The notes under the pieces were generated by a model that worked only from the letters and a program-made list of their open reading frames with translations, was not told the DNA's origin and searched no databases. DNA of 64,000 nt from Chinchilla lanigera (taxonomy: Eukaryota > Chordata > Mammalia > Rodentia > Chinchillidae), in the NCBI RefSeq assembly GCF_000276665.1, contig NW_004955484.1, positions 5,060,931-5,124,930 of the forward strand, written 5' to 3'. Made by a program: the position numbers and the translations under genes. Each line of letters opens with the position of its first letter. The stretch's first letter is position 1. Shown one piece after another: positions 35,468-46,439 of the stretch.

Positions 35468-36483
35468 GTTGTGATTTTTTTAAATCGTGATTTGGGTCTT
35501 TTATTTCCTTAGCTTAGTAGGCTTAGCTGTTTGTCTATTTTGTTTATACTTTCAAAAAAAAGCGTCTTGATTCATTGATTCTTTCATTTAGTCTCAAAAT
35601 TCATTTATTTTTGCTCTCATCTTCATAATTTCCTTCCTTGAGCTAGCTTTGGGTTTGGGTTGTTCTTGATTTTCTAGGATCCTGAAGGGCATCAAAAGAT
35701 TATTTATTTGAGCTCACTGTTTTCAGAGGTGGGTATTCACATCTATAATCTTCCTGCTTAAGACTGCTTTCATTGCAGTCCGTAAGTTCTACTATGCTAC
35801 ACTGGCACTACTGTTTGATTCTAGGAACTCTCTAATTTCTTACTTAGTTTCTTCTGATTATTCAAGGGGGAATTTCCAGGTGTTTCCTGAATTCTTGTGG
35901 TTTCTTTTGCCACTGATTTTTAATCACTATAATCTGATAATATGCATGGGATAAATTCAATTCTTTTGTATTAAGCATGATTTATTAGCTAGTAGGTAGC
36001 CTATTTTAGAGAAAGTTCCATGTTCAGCTGAGAATTATCTTCTCTTGTTGGGTGAAATATTCTCTAGCTAACTATTAAGTCCATTTGTTCAAAGATTTGA
36101 TTCAACTCTGATACTTCTTTATTGATTTTTTTTGTCTAGTTGGTCTATTTGTGGTAGTGGGGTATTCCTTTGCCTACTTGTCTAGTAGCATTATATAAAG
36201 TTGTGTGTTGATGTTTGGTACATAAATGTTTATCATTGTTTTTTCATAAATCCTTATAAGTGTTGTGTTTTCCTGTTGAACTATTCCCTTAACCAACTTG
36301 TATTGACCTCCTTTGCCTCTTCTAATCAGTTTTGGCTTGAAATCCACTTTGTCTGAAAGTAAAATGGCTACTCCTGTTTTTTGATGGCTTCCTGCTACAT
36401 GGAATATTTTTGTTATCTTTTGATTTTTAATCTGTCAATCTATTTTTGAACTAAATGTGTTCCTTGTATATTGCATATACGGT

Positions 36484-36638
36484 TTTTTTTTGGTCTTTTT
36501 CTGAGACAGGGTCTCACTGTGCAGTACAGGCTAGCCTTGAGCTCACTTTGTAGCCCAGGCTGGTCTTAAAAGTCACAAGATCATCCTGCCTCAGCCTCCC
36601 AGGTGCTGGAATTACAGGCATGCACCACCATGTCTGGC
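36484..36638 (-). mobile_element. B1-type SINE
   Basis: Antisense: T-rich tail, GAGACAGGGTCTCACTGTGC, GCCCAGGCTGGTCTTA, ATCCTGCCTCAGCCTCCCAG, GGAATTACAGGCATGCACCA, TGTCTGGC. Confidence 0.95.
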
Positions 36639-36777
36639 TTGGGTTTTGTTTCTTGATCTATTCTGCCAATATTAAAAGATACTGACTTATTCCTGCCATT
36701 GCATTGTTTTCCTGTTACTGATTTTTCTATTTTTTTCTTATAGTTTAGCTGCCCATCCTGCCAGATGTAGTCATTCT

Positions 36778-36919
36778 TTTTTTTTTTTTTAAATTTTTTA
36801 TTATAAAGAGAATAAAAAACAGTAATAGAATAAAGACATAGACAAAATAAAACAAAGCAAAACAATAAAAATGATACAGGCTTTCAAAAGAAAATGATAG
36901 GAATTAACAGTGGTATCTG
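36778..36919 (-). mobile_element. 5'-truncated L1 3' fragment
   Basis: A 142-bp insert beginning with a T-run (A-tail on the minus strand) and carrying the same 3' terminal text as 14631-14710. It is flanked by an exact 11-bp duplication, GTAGTCATTCT, at 36767-36777 and 36920-36930, inside the antisense L1. Confidence 0.9.
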
Positions 36920-37299
36920 GTAGTCATTCTCTTTGAGTTATTGGTATTGTTGGTTTGTCTCTTTCTAGGATATCCTTGAGAATTTTTTAAATTGTTCTTT
37001 GGTGGTCATAAATTTCTTGAGGTGTTCCTTGTCACAAATAAAACCTTATTTCTCCATTAATTTTGAAGGAAAGTTTTGCAGGGTACACAACAATTTTTCA
37101 GGGCTGGGGTATCAGATTCCTCCTGGCTGACAGGAACTATTTCTTTGTTTGTTCCCTAAATTTTATTTCCAGAGGCTAAATAAATCCTGGAGAGGTTGAG
37201 TAATCACTCACCACTTTGCCATTTTGGCAACTTTGTTAATTATACTTAATAACATTTTTAAAAAGGTTCAGTTCACTAAGAATGCATTGTTGTCCTAAA

Positions 37300-37530
37300 T
37301 GTGAATGCATTTAATAAGATAACTTCGACGTACATGAAGCACAAATAACAGAAATGAAGAAAAACTTGAAAGTATTGATAGTTGAAGATTTTAACAGTCT
37401 TTCCTATGTAACTGATCAGTGAATCAGACACAGAGTTGAACAACTATCAGCTGGACCTTTAGGAACCCTACACTTAACAATTACAGAATACACATTTTCT
37501 AAGTGCATATTTTCTAATTGGGACATGCAT
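37300..37530 (+). mobile_element. L1 ORF2 endonuclease-region fragment (sense)
   Basis: The segments TTGAAGATTTTAACAG, GTTGAACAACTATCAGCTGG and ACAGAATACACATTTTCTA occur in the order found in the L1 endonuclease coding region (GDFNT.., LNNTINWIDL.., AEYTFFS..). It is diverged and short. Confidence 0.65.
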
Positions 37531-38919
37531 TCAAATTAGTTTTTAATTTTCATCCTTGTAATTAAAGGGTACAAACACACTTTTACATTTATTAGGTACC
37601 CACCTATTGTGGTAGCTGCTGTTGGGGCTCTGCCCAAATCTCATTCACCAAGATAGTACAACTATACTACAACTGCTAAATAATAATAATAATAGTTTCT
37701 TACACTCTCCCTTTCTCAGGAAACTGGTTAATGGCAGCCATCTCCTCCTTTGGAAGTCACTTTGTTTGAAGTGCATGGAAGTATATGCTGCCTTACCAGA
37801 GGCAGCCTAAAGTCAGTGACTGATTGATGTGGGTGTACAACAGGCCGACATCCTCATAGGTTTAAATTGAGGCTAAACTTTTTCTGAAACTACATCTTAA
37901 CTTTTCCTGTCCTATCCTATCTCACTTCCTCCTTTGCAGGAGTCTCCTGAAGGGAGCCTTTTATCAACTGCATAAAATTGACTTTTATCAGTTGTACAAA
38001 AATGTGTTTTAGGCTCTGCCATTATGGAATTCTACCTAGGACAGGTGCTTACCAGAAATGATCATTGAAAGGATAGTCTAGAAAAGGTGCTAGAGTCCCT
38101 GACAACTTTCATAGTGCAAGTGCTAATACTTTTAATACCATACAGGTAAAAAGAAGGAACTAGCCTGTATAAACATTTTAAATTGATTCTGGCATTCCAC
38201 AGCAATGGTGAAGAGAGTATGGGACTATGGAACTGGGTAATTACTGTTGAGCACCAATGATTTAATAAAAAAGAATGACAAATTAGGTTAATTAAGCACC
38301 AACTTATAATAAGAATAAAAATAAAAAGTCAAACAGTTTAAGACTAGGAAGGTAACTTAATTATAAGGATAGAATTTACAAGGCTATCCTATTCCAGTCA
38401 TGTCTTCTATGCCAGTCAGGCCTTGAAAGATATAACCTGGAATATTCTGGGCCTCTGGAAAGGACCCATTTGTGATGATGTAAAGGATTTAAGTGAGCCA
38501 AATGCCTTATAGACCAATTCTTTCCTTTCTCAGAACCTGGCCTCATTTTACTTCCAGGACACCATAACAATAAATAGTGTCATATCTTGGGATGGCCTCA
38601 TGGGGAAATTTTGGGCCTGTTAAAATGATAGGAAGATTTAATGCTAACAGAGTGTGAGAGCATCTAGCTAGCTAAGACATTCTGTCAGAACTGGCATAGT
38701 GTGCTTGAAAATAAATCTTGAGGTGCTACATCAGAGAAAGTATGACATAAAAGTATGTATATTTGGGTTTTGCTGTTTTTCTATGCAATCTGACAATTTG
38801 TACCATTTACAGTATTTAGGCCATTTACATTTAATGTAATTAGTGAAGATTAAGTTTAAATCTATTATCTTACTCTTTATCTTAAGCTATTTTTGGTAAT
38901 AATTTTCTCACCTTCATTA
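37531..38919. other. Unclassified, mostly unique DNA
   Basis: No gene or repeat recognised apart from a short AAT repeat at 37680-37695. Confidence 0.4.
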
Positions 38920-39190
38920 GGCTATAAGGAATGATTGTTTAAATTAAAATTTTTGATTGTAATAAGACATATTGTCATTAACCCTCCCTCAGAATACTCC
39001 CCTTTGCTTTGAAAATATTTACCCCATTGTTCTTGCCACTTTCTGAAGCAGTCTGGAAGTCCTCTTTTGTGACTGTCTTAACATGATGTGATTAAAAACA
39101 TGGTAAAGCTACTGCCAAGTGCTACCCAATGGAAAGGCAGGCTTGTAAAAATATTATGATGTATCCTTAAGTACCTTATTCACTGGATCT

Positions 39191-39298
39191 TTTTTTTTTT
39201 TTTTTTTTTTTTGGTTTTTCTCCGGTACCAGGAACCGAACTCACGACCTTGCGCTTGCCAGGCAAGCGCTTTTGCCGCTGAGCTAAATCCCCAGCCCC
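39191..39298 (-). mobile_element. ID SINE, well preserved
   Basis: Antisense ID: long T-run, TTTCTCCGGTACCAGGAACC, GAACTCACGACCTTGCGCTT, GCCAGGCAAGCGCTTTTGCC, GCTGAGCTAAATCCCCAGCC. It is flanked by ATTCACTGGATCT(T) at 39178-39190 and 39299-39312. The intact B box and the long pure A-tail point to a young insertion. Confidence 0.97.
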
Positions 39299-39520
39299 AT
39301 TCACTGGATCTTAGACTTCTGGCTGTTCCCCAAAGTTAAAATGAACATGAGAAGTAACCATTTTGAATTGATTCAGGATAGTGAGGCAGCCATGACAGCT
39401 TAACTAAAGATACTCATGAAAGAGAACTTCCAGAACTGCTTTAGAAAGTATCAAGAACAATGGGATAAGGGTATTTGAAGCTAGGGAACTATTTTGACAG
39501 GGATTAATGGCAACACAGTG

Positions 39521-39896
39521 TGTTATGGTTTTTGTCTAGATGCTCCTCCAAAGCCTCATGCAGTCATGGGGTGGGCTTCCAGAGTTTTTGATTGATCCAT
39601 GGTCCAAAGCTGGCATTATGGTTGTGACTGTTATACCACCCTGGGGCAGGTAGGTTGCATACAGTACAAAGGAGGGAGAGGCTTCCTTGCTGCTCCTCCT
39701 TTTTAAGCTCTTGCTGTTTTTGCTGTCTTCCGTTCTGCTGCCATGAACTGTTGCTCTCTTGTACATGCCACCTGCCTTGGAGCCAGCTGAGTACAGACTG
39801 AAACCTCCACAAACTGTGAACTAAATAAACCTTTCTTTCCTTAATTTTGGGTGCCAGGTACTTTGTTCCAATAATGAGAGAAAAGTAACCAAGACA
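39521..39896 (+). mobile_element. Solo MaLR-type LTR
   Basis: A 376-bp insert starting TGTTATGGTTTTTG and ending GTAACCAAGACA, with CTGCCTTGGAGCCAGCTGAG, AACTGTGAACTAAATAAACC and a GTGCCAGGTACTTTGTTCCA stretch. This is the standard order of ERVL-MaLR LTRs. It has a 5-bp duplication, CAGTG, at 39516-39520 and 39897-39901. AATAAA lies at ~39822. Confidence 0.88.
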
Positions 39897-40126
39897 CAGT
39901 GGTACCTTTGTTCACAAATGCTTCTGTGTGCAAACAAGTTGGTTCACAAAAAGAAGTACTTGACAAAATTTTGTTTTTGTTTACAAACTCTGAATCAGGT
40001 GACAAACTCTGAATCAGGTGACAAACACGACCACAACCATTTTCCCCACATAAACACAAACATGGCCATCTTTTCTCAAATCATAGAACAAGTTAAGTTT
40101 GTGAACTGAGGTACCACTGTATGTCT
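39897..40126. mobile_element. Tigger-like Tc1/mariner MITE
   Basis: Terminal inverted repeats CAGTGGTACCTTTGTTCACA (39897 on) and, reversed from the right end, CAGTGGTACCTCAGTTCACA. The right side is followed by TA at about 40119-40120; the left TA has become CA. It contains a perfect 19-bp tandem duplication (39983-40001, 40002-40020). The terminal CAGTGGTACCTC form is typical of Tigger elements. End coordinate is approximate to ~8 bp. Confidence 0.8.
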
Positions 40127-40559
40127 TTTATTGTAATAAATTTTTTAAAAGTTTTAACATTCACCATATTTTTGATCATACAATGTATAAACCAAAAGTG
40201 TAATTTTTCCTTTTCTTTGTGGCATAGTATATAATTTTAACTTAACATATCCAGTCTACCTTCAAGTGAGTTTTATTGATATCATACCTTTTCATGTAAT
40301 AGTAAAAGAACCTTATAACAAAATTCTTCCAATTGATTTCAATAAGTTTTGTGCTAATTGTTATGTATTTTTACATGTATTATTATTTTAAATTGTCATT
40401 TATCTTTAAATATATTTTGTGATTTACTTTATTTTTTGGAACTTATGTTTTTATTAGTACATATTTACAATACATAATTACGTTTGTTTTAGGGGACTAC
40501 TATATATCACATCTAAGTAATAAAAGTTTAAAAAACTACCAGTACAAATTTATCACTTC

Positions 40560-42100
40560 CAAGGCTATTTATTCATTGGGTATAATTTTCTATTTGTGGT
40601 AGGATCTTCTTTTAATATTTCTTATAGTGCAGGTCTTCTAATGAGTTCTTTGTGCTACACCTTAAAAAGTTTATATTTCTCTTTGAAAAATACTCTTGGT
40701 GTATACAAAATTTGTTTAGCTTTTGTCTTTTTTTTTTTTGTCTTTTTGAGACAGGGTCTGGCTATGCATTTAGGCTGGCTTTGAGCTCACTTTGTAGCCC
40801 TGGCTGGTCTTGAACTCACAACAATCCTCCTGTCTCAGCCTCCCAAGTGCTGGGATTAGAGTTGTGCACTACCACTCCTGGCAACTTTTTTTCTTTCAGT
40901 ACTTTAAAGATGCTTATCTATTCTTTTGTAGCTTGCATTAATACCAAGAGAAATCTACCATTCTTATCTTTATTTCTGTGTACATATTGTGTCTTCTTTT
41001 CTCTGGCTGCTTTAAAAATGTTCTTTTTAACTTTTAAGCAACTTAAATATGAGATGACAATGTAGTTTTATCCAGTTTCTTGTGCTTGGGATTCAATGAG
41101 TGTTGGATCTGTTGAGTTATAAATTTCAGTAAGTTCAAAAAGTTCAGCTATTATCTCTTTGAATATATTTTTTGTTACCCTTCCAACTTACCTTAAGGAT
41201 ATCAATTACACATATATTAGGTCACTTGCAGCTGTTCTCCACCTCACTGATATTGTATTTTTCTGTGTCACTCTGGATACTTGTTATTTACATGTTTTCA
41301 ACTAATCTCCTGTCAATCCATTCCAGTATTTCTTAATCTTGGACATGGTAGTTTTATTCCATCAAAGTTCCTTTATAAAACTTTTATTTACTTTCTATGA
41401 AAGTTCTTTTAAATCTTTCATATCTCTACTTAATGTGTTCCTGATTTCTTCTAATTTCTTCAACATACACATTTCACTTGTAATAGCTATCAACTAATTC
41501 TATCTTCCATGTCATTTTTAGTTGGTTGAGATTAATTTTTCATCTTAATATTTGTAGCAAGTATTTTGTCCCAGTGTGTACTTACTTTTTCATTTATTTT
41601 CTGTCATTCAAATTAGCAGACATTTTCAGTTTTTCTGAAGTTCAAATTATTTTTTCTTTTTATTTGTAGATCAAATGTCTTTCCTGTCAAGCTTGTTTTA
41701 GGCTAAAACTGTTTTCTTAAAACAAAGATTGTCAATTCAGAACTTTCCTGGTTTGTAAACTAAGTCACTACAGCTATCTATGCACATCTTTAGCTGCACC
41801 TTAGAAATTTTGTAAGGTGTTTTCTTTTTCACTCCAATAAAAATATTCTCTAATCCCCTCCCTGAGTGACTCTTAAACCCATTATTTAGAAATAGGTTTG
41901 ATTTCTCAAATTTGAGATTTCCCAAATATCTTTCTTTCTTAATTTCTAGTTCAATTTGTTTGTGGTCAGAGAATATATTCATCTGAGTTGAGTATTTTTA
42001 GATTTGTTGATTTTTTATGAGTCTCAGGGTGATCCATCTTAATGTTCAATAAGTACTTGAATAAAATTGTGTTCTGCTTTTCTTGTGGGTATTTTTCTAA
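40560..42100 (-). mobile_element. Old antisense L1 fragments
   Basis: Antisense ORF1/ORF2-junction text such as GTGCAGGTCTTCTAATGAGT, TATTTCTCTTTGAAAAATAC and, near 41560-41690, a 3' region segment (GTCCCAGTGTGTACTTACTT, GATCAAATGTCTTTCCTGTC). Order and gaps show at least two joined fragments. A B1 lies inside. Confidence 0.6.
40730..40882 (-). mobile_element. B1-type SINE
   Basis: Antisense: T-run, GAGACAGGGTCTGGCTATGC, TAGCCCTGGCTGGTCTTGAA, CCTGTCTCAGCCTCCCAAGT, GCTGGGATTAGAG, CTCCTGGC. Confidence 0.95.
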
Positions 42101-44000
42101 TTTTAGTTTTTTAAAGGCAAATATTTAAAAATAAAATTTCACCAAAAGAGTAAGTATGCCATGTAAGGGTAGATTCAGAAACCTGATGATTTACTGTATG
42201 AATTTAAAATCCAAATATTTTTTATAGGAAATATTTTAATAGTGAGTTCTCAGTCTGAACATAATGAAGTACATGTTCACGCAGCTAATAATGACATAAG
42301 AGACCAGGCACCACCAAATGAATGAAGGTAATAAGTTACCTTCACATATGCTTCCCTGCCAATTTGTTCACAAAGTGATCTAATAACTCATTCTTGATAC
42401 TCTAGTTACATTGGTCTTATCTTGGTTCTTCCACATAATTATATTCTTTACCTGCGTCAGGATTTACTGAAAATACTTTCTAGGTGGGAAATACGTTCTC
42501 CTTTTTGTGTAATCTCTTCAACTTTCAGAGTTGACCCTGAATTCACTTTCTTAGGAAGTCATTTTGACATGTCCTTCAAGAATCAAATTCTGCTGCTATG
42601 TAATTTCTTGGCAGCCTATACCTCTCTATTATAGAACTTACAATGATAATGAAAAATTTAAGGCAAGATGAAGTCCTATTATCAAATACGTTAATGACTT
42701 TTCACAAGTTCATAACCATGTACTCAAAAAAATCATCAAAATAAGTTATGGAGTGATCAACCAAAGTGACTCAACTAAAACCTGGTTTTTACTGAATAGT
42801 ATTTCCTTTTGAAGAGAACTCTGAAAGCAGAATTTTACCTTCATAAGACTGTTGATTGGATGACCCTTCCACATCAATGTCTAAGACATATCAAATATGG
42901 CACGAAGCAGGACATACCAAAAAACAATCAAAATGAGAAGTTCCATTCTTCATAGATTCAGACACATAGATAAGTGTCTGTTTCTCTAAGATATTCTTTG
43001 ATTGAGAAAAGAAAATCCACGTGTAGATAGCACGTTTGGCTTTAATAAGTTTTTGTTTTTTAAAGCTAAATCTAAAAATTAGGGATTCAGGGTCCAAGTT
43101 TCTTGCAAAGTTTTAGGCAAAAAAATCAATGTGCAAATAGAGGAAAAATCTTTGTCTTTCATGAACATTTGAAACCTTAATTTCTTAAATTATACTTGGC
43201 AATGTTAGGTATTATGAGGAAGAACTTGTAGGAAAATATACAAAGCTTTCCTAGCAATGGAGGTGGAAGAGCTGCATTGGCAATGTCTCTTAGGCTTACT
43301 TTGTAAATTATGTGAAACACTTTTAGACAGACACTGGCACTCATAAATTATACAGCTGATTTGCATATTCCAGTCATGAGACATTATGCAAAGTGACATG
43401 ATTTACATAATGGATTCCTCTTGTCGCTTCACTTGCTGCATGCTTTTAAAAAACAAAATGAAATAAATGAAAGCATGAAAAGGTGAAAGCATCAAGTTTC
43501 CAGCCTTGCCTTTCTGCTTTCCTACTACACTATCAGTTGCTTTCATTTTATTGGGTGGAAGCAGACAGATAGCAAAGATATACTCATACAAACAAAAAAA
43601 CAAAGGGCTTTGGTATGGATTTTGTTCTTAATTAAAATTTACCTACTTTCTCACTGAAATCTTTCACCATAAGTAACTCATTTGGGTCAACAGGAATGGA
43701 AAACAAAGCACTGAGGTATAGATAAAAACTTATGGAACTTTCTCTTTAAAATAAAAATCTCCCATGCCAGTAATATTAAGGGAAGGTATAGCCTTTTTCT
43801 TTTGAAACTAAACAATAAACATATAAATAAACAAAGGTACAAGATTAAAAGGCACCAGATATTTTCTTGTTGCTGGGGGGAAAAAAAAGCCTATTGGAGA
43901 CGAGATAAATGGTTTAGGGGAGGGTTTTTCCCTCCTCTAGGTGAACTTCAGGAGGGTTTTCCCATTTTGAAAGAGGAAGGGAGAAGAAAGCTAGGGTTGT
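42100..44000. other. Unique, repeat-poor DNA
   Basis: No interspersed repeat or gene recognised. It marks the left side of the repeat-poor block that extends to ~49.9 kb. Confidence 0.5.
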
Positions 44001-44039
44001 GTTTTGATTATTTAACAAAACATATAATGGCTACATATA

Positions 44040-44760
44040 TTGCAAAGGATGAGGCAGTGCCACGTCGACTTCTGTCGGCTCTACTCCAATAAGCAAGCAA
44101 CGTTCCCTTAGCAGTTGCTAGTCTTGCTGCGGGCTTTCCCTGCCCCCCTGCACCAGTGTGAAAGGCAGAGTGTGCCAAGCGGCTGGCGTCTGTACCCTGT
44201 GGGAAAAGTTAACTGTAATTCTTCGGCTTTTAAAATCAATTAACCCGTGTGTTAATTAACGTCAAGTCGACGGGAGGAGGAGAAGAAGGGGAGGGAGGGA
44301 GGAAAGAAAAAAGCTGCAAGGGCGGATGGCAGAAGAGTTGGCACGGTGCCATCCATTCAGGGGCAACGCCACAGTTTCGTGTGATAGCAGCAGCGGGTAT
44401 ATGTTACGGGGCCCTGTATGCGGGCCAGACAGTGCAGTAAAGCCAAGGGAGATTATCCAGACCCCCAGGAGCGAACAGCAAGCAGCAACCGAAGGCGCCA
44501 GTGCCAGGATTACAGCCTGGGCTGCTCCAACTTGGGCTTCCTCGGACCCTGGGAGTCGGCTACTTGGGGTCTGGGGGTCTTCCACACCAAAGAGGCACAA
44601 AGCTGACTTTAATCACTTTTTTCCTTTAAACTTGATTCTGCCGCAGTGGAGCCAGCACAGCGGATGTTTTCACACCCAGCAAGACAAAGGCCGTCGTCTC
44701 CGCCATGACACTGTTCTGTTCCAAGCAGAGGCCGGGATCCTGGACTTCTTCAAAAATCCA
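44040..44760. promoter_or_regulatory. Weak CpG-rich segment, possible promoter or 5' exon
   Basis: By eye about 30 CpG in ~720 bp, far denser than anywhere else in the window, with GC-rich text and purine-rich stretches. It contains a perfect palindrome, GTTAATTAAC (44251-44260), an HNF1/homeodomain-like half-site pair, and a GTCGAC site at 44266. No TATA element or splice site could be tied to it. A 176-codon plus-strand frame (44326-44856) crosses it, but it resembles no protein I know. Promoter or first-exon status is inference from base composition. Confidence 0.35.
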
Positions 44761-44880
44761 AAAGAAGCAAGGAAAACAAACAACAAATACGGCAACAAAC
44801 AGAAAAAAATTAACAACCACCAAAATCGTTTGCCCGCTTGCCCATGCCAGGGGTGATCTGGGCATCTGTTGCAGCAGAAG

Positions 44881-44915
44881 GCGTTTGGGGGGGTTTTTTT
44901 TTTTTTTTTTTTTTT
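44881..44915. repeat. G-run followed by T-run
   Basis: About seven G then about 22 T. No target duplication was found, so I do not call it a retroposon tail. Confidence 0.85.
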
Positions 44916-45863
44916 GGCAAGCTGTTGGCTTGTTTGCTATTCAACTTCGTTTATAATTAATTTTAAGAAAACATCATTCAGCCTAGTCAACAACAAACAA
45001 AGAGAAAAAGCAGACATCGGAAGAGAAATGCCATAGGAAGCGGCATGAACGCATGCCACAGCGGGTGCCACTTGCCATTCGGAAAACCTCAGGGAAAGAT
45101 GCCAATTTTACAGCTCCGAAGAAGGCAGAGAAGAGAGCATAAAGGTCTACAAATAGAAATCATGAGGAAAGAATACTGCTTTTACAATCCTGGACTGCAC
45201 TTGCACACAGCCTCTGCCGAAAGAAGAGAGGGAATATTTAAATGAAGATATAGACTGGTATAAATGAAAAGATAGGCTCCTATCAATTGCATTTAAACCT
45301 ATGTGTATGGATGGATGTGTATATAAATACACATGTTTTCGGACAAATTAAAGGCTTAGATACGTATATATTTATTTTTGTCTTATAGGTATGGGTATGT
45401 ATATAGGTGTATATGTTTATGCATATACATGCATATGTTGGGTGGATGTGTGAGAAAAGGGAGAGGAAGGCAGAGGAGAGAGAAGGAAATGTATGTATGT
45501 GGATGTACATATGTGCATACATCCTACTTTTTGACCCAGGTATACACAGAAGACAAAATAAAAATCATACTCCAGCAGCAAGCAGGCAGCCAGAGATTTA
45601 TCTACATTCACTGCTATCACCAGGGAGATGAATGGGGCCGATCTGAAGCCCTTTTACAAGATCCACTATGGGAGTGAAGGAGGAGGAGGGATGCCACACA
45701 GACAAGCACAAACTTGAAGGCAGAGGGATTTGGAAGGGGCTACTGAGGAAACCCTGGTGTCATAACGCAGGGGAGAAGAAGGGGGAAGAGGCTTGTCTCT
45801 GTGTTTTAGGTGGTTGTTTTTAAAAAATCTGCAAAAGGGTTTCAGGGAACGGCTGGTACTTAC

Positions 45864-45931
45864 GTTGTCTGCGCTGCTGTGAATCCTGAAAGGTGTTCTG
45901 TTGGCACCGGGCGCTGAGCCAGGGGCAGGCG
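45864..45931 (-). CDS. Candidate 68-nt internal exon of an unidentified gene
   Basis: On the minus strand a strong acceptor (pyrimidine tract TTTTTTGCCTTTCCCTTTTG, then TTTCCAG, AG at 45933-45932) is followed by 68 nt and a near-consensus donor GTAAGT (45863-45858). A plausible branch adenine lies in TGAATGAC about 30 nt upstream of the AG. One frame is open through the exon and reads Pro/Ala/Gly-rich text followed by NRTPFRIHSSADN; that frame enters in phase 2 (two bases complete a codon) and leaves at a codon end. Sixty-eight is not a multiple of 3, so skipping would shift the frame. I do not recognise the peptide. It might equally be a lncRNA or alternative exon. Location in a repeat-poor, GC-richer block supports a real locus. 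No neighbouring exon of the same gene was identified in the window. Confidence 0.45.
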
Positions 45932-46119
45932 CTGGAAACAAAAGGGAAAGGCAAAAAATAAAGTCATTCAATGGGAATATTAATTGCTGCTCTTGTGGAT
46001 TTTACAAAACACACAAACTGTTTTCTTTCTTTTTTTAAAATGTGGATTGGCGCGTGTCCCTTTCGCATGGAATATACAAGTAGTATGGGATTTACAGCCC
46101 AGTTACGGGACTCAGGATT

Positions 46120-46215
46120 AACCGCGCTGGCATCTTTTGGGCATATTCTTCCTTTTAATGAATGAGCTTTCGCTGTTAATGAGGAATAATCGTTTGCCTA
46201 ATGAGCTTTGAAACA
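46120..46215. promoter_or_regulatory. Cluster of TAAT homeodomain-type sites
   Basis: Within 70 bp: TTTTAATGAATGAGC, GTTAATGAGG and CCTAATGAGC. The 10-mer AATGAGCTTT is repeated at 46161-46170 and 46200-46209. Looks like a candidate cis-regulatory element; function is inference. Confidence 0.35.
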
Positions 46216-46439
46216 TTAAGAGAAAAGAGGTGTTTTTTTTTTTCCCCCGTTAATCGCTCTGGTGCGACTGCATGGATGGATTACAAAAGACAGCAATATG
46301 AACGCAGTACGAAGGGTGGGGGGACCTCTCCTGGAGTGGGGAAGCACCGAGATGGGTGATGTGTCCCTGCATCTTTTCTCCTCTCTTTCACTCTCTCTGC
46401 CAACTGCTATGGGTTTCCATAACTCCGCAATCAAAGTGG

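Larger units (their letters stand above)
34668..37240 (-). mobile_element. Antisense L1, joined tail-to-tail to the preceding L1
   Basis: Starts at about 34668 in the RT coding region (colinear with 16840-17440 of the younger L1) and runs through the endonuclease region (~35700-36480). It then jumps near 37100-37130 to a 5'-terminal segment ending with CCATTTTGGC at ~37220. It lacks the 3' part of ORF2 and the 3' UTR. It contains an ID, a B1 and a small L1 3' fragment. Confidence 0.8.
38920..40188. mobile_element. Palindromic mariner-derived element, copy 2 (with nested insertions)
   Basis: Same inverted layout as 1708-2282. The left arm (38940-39080) reversed gives the transposase tail ending in EGD and stop; the right arm (39400-39512, continued at 40127-40188) gives the same tail (a FQNCFRKYQEQWDKGI-like run) in forward orientation. 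Terminal sequence AACATTCACCATATTTTTGA is at 40157-40176. It is interrupted by an ID (39191-39298), a Tigger-like MITE (39897-40126) and a MaLR LTR (39521-39896). Without these it would be ~560 bp, like copy 1. Confidence 0.75.

Noticed and set aside
44326..44856. 176-codon plus-strand open frame in the CpG-rich segment
   Set aside because: No domain, no recognisable homology, no splice context; overlapping open frames exist on both strands, as expected in GC-richer DNA. Kept only as part of a possible 5' exon.
44881..44915. G-run/T-run as a SINE tail
   Set aside because: No SINE body on either side and no target duplication.
45283..45540. His/Thr/Ile-rich minus-strand open frames
   Set aside because: Derived from TATG/TACATA-rich low-complexity DNA at 45300-45520.
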